Source: Bog-756 sp963806455
GTDB taxonomy: Bacteria; Actinomycetota; Acidimicrobiia; Acidimicrobiales; RAAP-2
DNA length: 64,000 bases
Reading direction: 5' to 3'
NCBI GenBank assembly: GCA_963806455.1
Contig: CAWDXZ010000005.1
Span: 372,001 to 436,000 of the forward strand
Every line of letters starts with the position of its first letter. Positions within the stretch are counted from its first letter, which is position 1. The position numbers were made by a program, and so were the translations under genes. Shown here piece after piece: positions 61,078 to 64,000 of the stretch. The notes beneath the pieces were generated by a model. That model had not been told where the DNA came from, did not search any database, and saw nothing but the letters and a program-made list of their open reading frames with translations.

Positions 61078-62283
61078 ATGAGAATCCACAGCAAGCGGGC
61101 CCTGGTGGCCATGATGCTGGTCGGAGGGTTGCTGGCCGCAGCCTGTTCCAGCAACAGCTCGTCGTCCACGACCACGACATCGGGCTCGGGCTCCGGTTCG
61201 GCCACCGTGTCCGCCACGTCGTTCACCAACGACTTCTCGGCCATGAGCAAGTTGAAGGGACTGGCCGCCGCCGGCAAGGGCAACATCGCCGTCATCCTGC
61301 CTGACACGGTGTCCTCCGCCCGGTACACCGAATTCGATGCGCCCTATCTGGAGAAGGCCTTCAGCACTGCCGGCCTCAGCTCGTCGCAGTACAGCGTCCA
61401 GAACGCCCAGGGCAGCGACAGCACCCAGCTCACCGATGCCCAGTCCGCCATCTCGGCCGGGGCCAGCGTCCTGGTGGTGGACGCGCTCGACTCGGGAGTC
61501 GGGACGTCGATCGAGTCCTACGCCAAGAGCCACGGGGTCCCGGTCATCGACTATGACCGGTTGGTGCTCGGCGGGAGCCGCCAGTACTACGTGAGCTTCA
61601 ACAACGTGAAGGTCGGCACGTTGATCGGCAATGGCCTGGTCTCCTGTGTGGCCAGCTGGAACGTGGCGAAGCCGCAGCTCGCTGTCATGGTCGGCTCCCC
61701 GACCGACAACAACGCCACGTTGTTCGCCCAGGGCTACGACGCCGTCCTGGCACCCAAGTTCGCCTCCGGGGCCTACGTGAAGGCGGCAACGCCGGCCGGC
61801 ACCTGGGATCCGCCGACGGCGGAGACGGAGTTCCAGCAGGCCCTCACCGCACACCCGGGCATCAACGCGGCGGTGGTCCCCAATGACGAGAACGCCGCCC
61901 CGATCATCACCTACCTGAAGACCCTCGGCACCCCGGCCAAGAAGTTCCCGATCACCGGTCAGGACGCCACCCTCATCGGCATCCAGAACGTGATCTCCGG
62001 GTATCAGTGCGGGACCGTCTACAAGCCGATCTACCTCGAGGCCCAGGCCACGGCAGCATTGGCGCTCTACCTGCGGGCCGGCAAGACGGCGCCCACCGCG
62101 CTGGTCAACGGCACGACCGAGGACACCACCTCCCACGTGGCGGTGAGGTCCGTGCTCCTCCTCCCCACGTGGGTCACCCCCACCACCGTCCAGTCGACGG
62201 TGGTGGCCGACAACTTCGTCCCGGCCTCGCAGATCTGCACGGGGACCTACGCGGCGGATTGCACAACGTACGGGATCCACTGA
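61078..62283 (+). CDS. Sugar ABC transporter substrate-binding lipoprotein (xylose type)
   Basis: A 401-residue exported lipoprotein: signal MRIHSKRALVAMMLVGGLLA followed by the lipobox LAAAC (Cys23) and a Ser/Thr-rich linker. The periplasmic-binding domain is of the XylF/type 1 class: GNIAVILPDTVSSARYTEFD, LVVDALDSGVGTSIESYAKS, VPVIDYDRLVLGGSRQYYVS and ITGQDATLIGIQNVISGYQC. Ligand probably a pentose or related sugar; not provable from sequence. ATG at 61078 chosen because the signal peptide starts there. Followed by ATPase and permease genes. Confidence 0.92.
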   Translation: MRIHSKRALVAMMLVGGLLAAACSSNSSSSTTTTSGSGSGSATVSATSFTNDFSAMSKLKGLAAAGKGNIAVILPDTVSSARYTEFDAPYLEKAFSTAGLSSSQYSVQNAQGSDSTQLTDAQSAISAGASVLVVDALDSGVGTSIESYAKSHGVPVIDYDRLVLGGSRQYYVSFNNVKVGTLIGNGLVSCVASWNVAKPQLAVMVGSPTDNNATLFAQGYDAVLAPKFASGAYVKAATPAGTWDPPTAETEFQQALTAHPGINAAVVPNDENAAPIITYLKTLGTPAKKFPITGQDATLIGIQNVISGYQCGTVYKPIYLEAQATAALALYLRAGKTAPTALVNGTTEDTTSHVAVRSVLLLPTWVTPTTVQSTVVADNFVPASQICTGTYAADCTTYGIH

Positions 62284-62319
62284 GGCCTTGACCGCCTCCG
62301 ATCAGGCCGGCCCTCCTCG

Positions 62320-63147
62320 GTGAGCATCACCGAGGAGCGGCCGGCCCCCGGAGACCCCGGGCACGCTGATCAGCAGCCCTTGCTCAGCCTACGCGGCCTC
62401 GCCAAGAACTTCGGAGCGGTCCACGCCCTTCGGGGCGTCGACCTCGACATCATGCCGGGGAAGGTCACCGCCCTGGTCGGGGACAACGGTGCGGGCAAGT
62501 CGACACTGATCAAGACCATCGCCGGGATCTGGCCGCCGTCGGCCGGCCAGATCCTCTGGGAGGGCAAGCCGGTCACGATCCGCACGCCGCGGGATGCCGA
62601 CAACCTCGGAATCGCCACGGTGTACCAGGATCTCGCCCTCTGCGACAACCTCGACATCGTCCAGAACATGTTCCTCGGCCACGAGCTACTCCGATATCGC
62701 CTGCTCGACGAGACGACGATGGAGAAGAAGGCGAACGAGACGCTCTCCGACCTGGCGGTCACCACGGTGTCGTCGGTCCGGCAGCTGGTCGGCTCCCTCT
62801 CCGGCGGCCAACGCCAGTCGGTGGCCGTGGCCAGGGCGGTGATGCGGGACGCCAGATTGGTGATCATGGATGAGCCCACCGCCGCCCTCGGGGTGTCCCA
62901 GACGGCCCAGGTCCTCGACCTCATCCGGCGGCTCGGGGACCGCGGCATCGCCGTGCTCCTCATCTCCCACAACCTCACCGATGTCTTCTCGGTGACCGAC
63001 CGCCTGGCCATTCTCTACCTCGGTCGGTTGGTCAGCTCGGGCCCCATCTCGGACTACACCACACAGTCGGTGGTCGAGATCATCACCACGGGCGCATCCG
63101 GTGGACCGACCGGAGCGGATCTCGACGGCAGCCATCCGGCGAGCTGA
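62320..63147 (+). CDS. Sugar ABC transporter ATP-binding protein, single domain
   Basis: A 275-residue ATPase with Walker A VGDNGAGKSTLIKTIAGIWP, Q-loop YQDLALCDNLDIVQNMFLGH, signature LSGGQRQSVAVARAVM and Walker B LVIMDEPTAALGVSQ. The ALGV after the Walker B Glu is typical of sugar importers. Many such importers have a double-domain ATPase of ~500 residues; this one has a single domain, so it must dimerise. GTG start, 36 bp after the binding-protein stop. Confidence 0.93.
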   Translation: MSITEERPAPGDPGHADQQPLLSLRGLAKNFGAVHALRGVDLDIMPGKVTALVGDNGAGKSTLIKTIAGIWPPSAGQILWEGKPVTIRTPRDADNLGIATVYQDLALCDNLDIVQNMFLGHELLRYRLLDETTMEKKANETLSDLAVTTVSSVRQLVGSLSGGQRQSVAVARAVMRDARLVIMDEPTAALGVSQTAQVLDLIRRLGDRGIAVLLISHNLTDVFSVTDRLAILYLGRLVSSGPISDYTTQSVVEIITTGASGGPTGADLDGSHPAS

Positions 63148-63150
63148 CCA

Positions 63151-64000
63151 ATGGCACCCCCCGACACCCCGCCGACTGCTCCGATGGAGCTGGGCGAAGA
63201 CGGCCTGACCCCCGAAAGCCTCGCCCGTCCGGGCACGCTCGGCGGCATCCCGATGCCCGAGAGCGAGCCCGACTCCACCTTCGCCCAGTATCTGACGGCG
63301 TGGGCCAAGCGCATCCGTTACGGCGAGAGCGGCATCCTGCCGGTCGTCGCCGGCCTCATCCTCCTGGTCATCATCTTCCAGGTCCAGGACTCCGTCTTCC
63401 TGTCGGCGGGCAACCTCACCAACCTCTTGGTCCAGGGCTCCGTGTTCGTGCTCCTCGGCATGGCCGAGGTCTGGGTCCTCATCCTCGGGGAGATCGATCT
63501 CTCCGTCGGCTACAACGCCGGGGTGGGTGCCGTCATCACTGCCATCCTGGCCGGCCCGCCGCACAATCTCCCCTGGTGGTTGGCCATCCTTGCCGGGGTG
63601 GCCGCGTCGGCGGCCTTCGGCGCCCTGTGGGGCGTCCTGGTCATCCGCCTCCGGCTCCCCTCGTTCGTCGTGACCCTGGCCGGGCTCCTCGGCCTCGAGG
63701 GCGTCGTCCTCTACCTCGTCAGCACCAACGGGACCGGGGGCACCATCCGGATCACCAGCAACGTGCTGCTCGACGTCACCAACGGGAATCTCAGCCCCAC
63801 CGCGGGTTGGGTGATCGCCGTGGTCGCCATCGTGCTGTTCGCCGCCGTGAACATCGTGCGGGATCGACGCCGCCGCCGTGACGGACTGGTGGCACCTCCG
63901 ATGGCCATCACGCTGGTGAAGGTGGCCTTCGTGACTGCGGCCACCGTGGCGCTCCTCTTGATCTGCAACACCAACCGGGGAGAGCTGATCACCCTCGAAG
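63151..64000 (+). CDS. Sugar ABC transporter permease, truncated by window end
   Basis: Open from ATG 63151 to the right edge (283 codons). A ~50-residue polar N-terminus precedes hydrophobic helices (GILPVVAGLILLVIIFQVQD, VFVLLGMAEVWVLILGEIDL). GEIDLSVGYNAGVGAVITAI matches the GGIDLSVG signature of RbsC/XylH-type permeases. It starts 3 bp after the ATPase stop, completing the importer. The rest of the protein lies outside the window. Confidence 0.92.
   Translation, partial: MAPPDTPPTAPMELGEDGLTPESLARPGTLGGIPMPESEPDSTFAQYLTAWAKRIRYGESGILPVVAGLILLVIIFQVQDSVFLSAGNLTNLLVQGSVFVLLGMAEVWVLILGEIDLSVGYNAGVGAVITAILAGPPHNLPWWLAILAGVAASAAFGALWGVLVIRLRLPSFVVTLAGLLGLEGVVLYLVSTNGTGGTIRITSNVLLDVTNGNLSPTAGWVIAVVAIVLFAAVNIVRDRRRRRDGLVAPPMAITLVKVAFVTAATVALLLICNTNRGELITLE

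Overview
The window is a 64-kb piece of a very GC-rich chromosome. Gene style (frequent GTG/TTG starts, leaderless transcripts, a group 3b [NiFe]-hydrogenase, an F420-type luciferase-like oxidoreductase, an ECF41 sigma factor, TreT-type trehalose synthesis) points to an actinobacterium. The absence of mycobacterial envelope genes suggests a lineage outside Mycobacteriales, perhaps Acidimicrobiia. That placement is inference; no rRNA or tRNA marker gene is visible.

Region 1 (1-4.8 kb) holds the end of an ABC-2 permease, a secreted GH92 mannosidase, and an ECF41 sigma factor with its carboxymuconolactone-decarboxylase partner behind a matching ECF41 promoter. Region 2 (4.8-43.5 kb) is the remarkable part: an island of stress, redox and fermentation genes punctuated by 15 copies of a palindrome of the form GGGACYTTSGGCCCT, which looks like the mycobacterial DosR/DevR dormancy box. 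Fourteen of the 15 copies sit with their centre 41-43 bp before a predicted start point and are followed by a hexamer with A at -11 and T at -7. Genes behind these boxes include DUF1918, a CYTH-CHAD/kinase pair, beta-phosphoglucomutase plus GH65 phosphorylase, an FtsX-type exporter, a small protein plus FtsH, erythromycin-esterase and phosphoribosyltransferase-hydrolase proteins, a ferritin-like protein, an SPFH protein, the whole group 3b hydrogenase operon, PEP synthase, a GAPDH-pyruvate:ferredoxin oxidoreductase operon, and gpsA. Several are related to known members of the M. tuberculosis DosR regulon (Rv2004c, Rv2006, Rv2030c). At some promoters the start codon coincides with the predicted start point; at five others a very short ORF lies between promoter and gene and touches or overlaps the gene start.

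Region 3 (43.5-64 kb) is more ordinary: TreT-like glycosyltransferase, acyl-CoA ligase, DinB, aldo/keto reductase, a broken HelD-like helicase, HAD phosphatase, PadR-ChrA, DUF3048, STAS, a GGDEF-EAL protein, SDR, an F420-type oxidoreductase and a xylose-type ABC importer that runs off the end.

Together the island reads as a hypoxia/dormancy programme: H2 and NAD(P)H turnover (hydrogenase), pyruvate oxidation linked to a GltD-ferredoxin protein, PEP resynthesis, trehalose turnover, polyphosphate use, membrane proteolysis and iron/ferritin-like protection. Six genes (kinase, hydA, hypC, gap, helD, SDR) are interrupted by seven single-site indels and one stop codon while the rest of each reading frame is well conserved. 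Uncorrected sequencing indels are the most economical explanation, but real decay cannot be excluded from the sequence alone.
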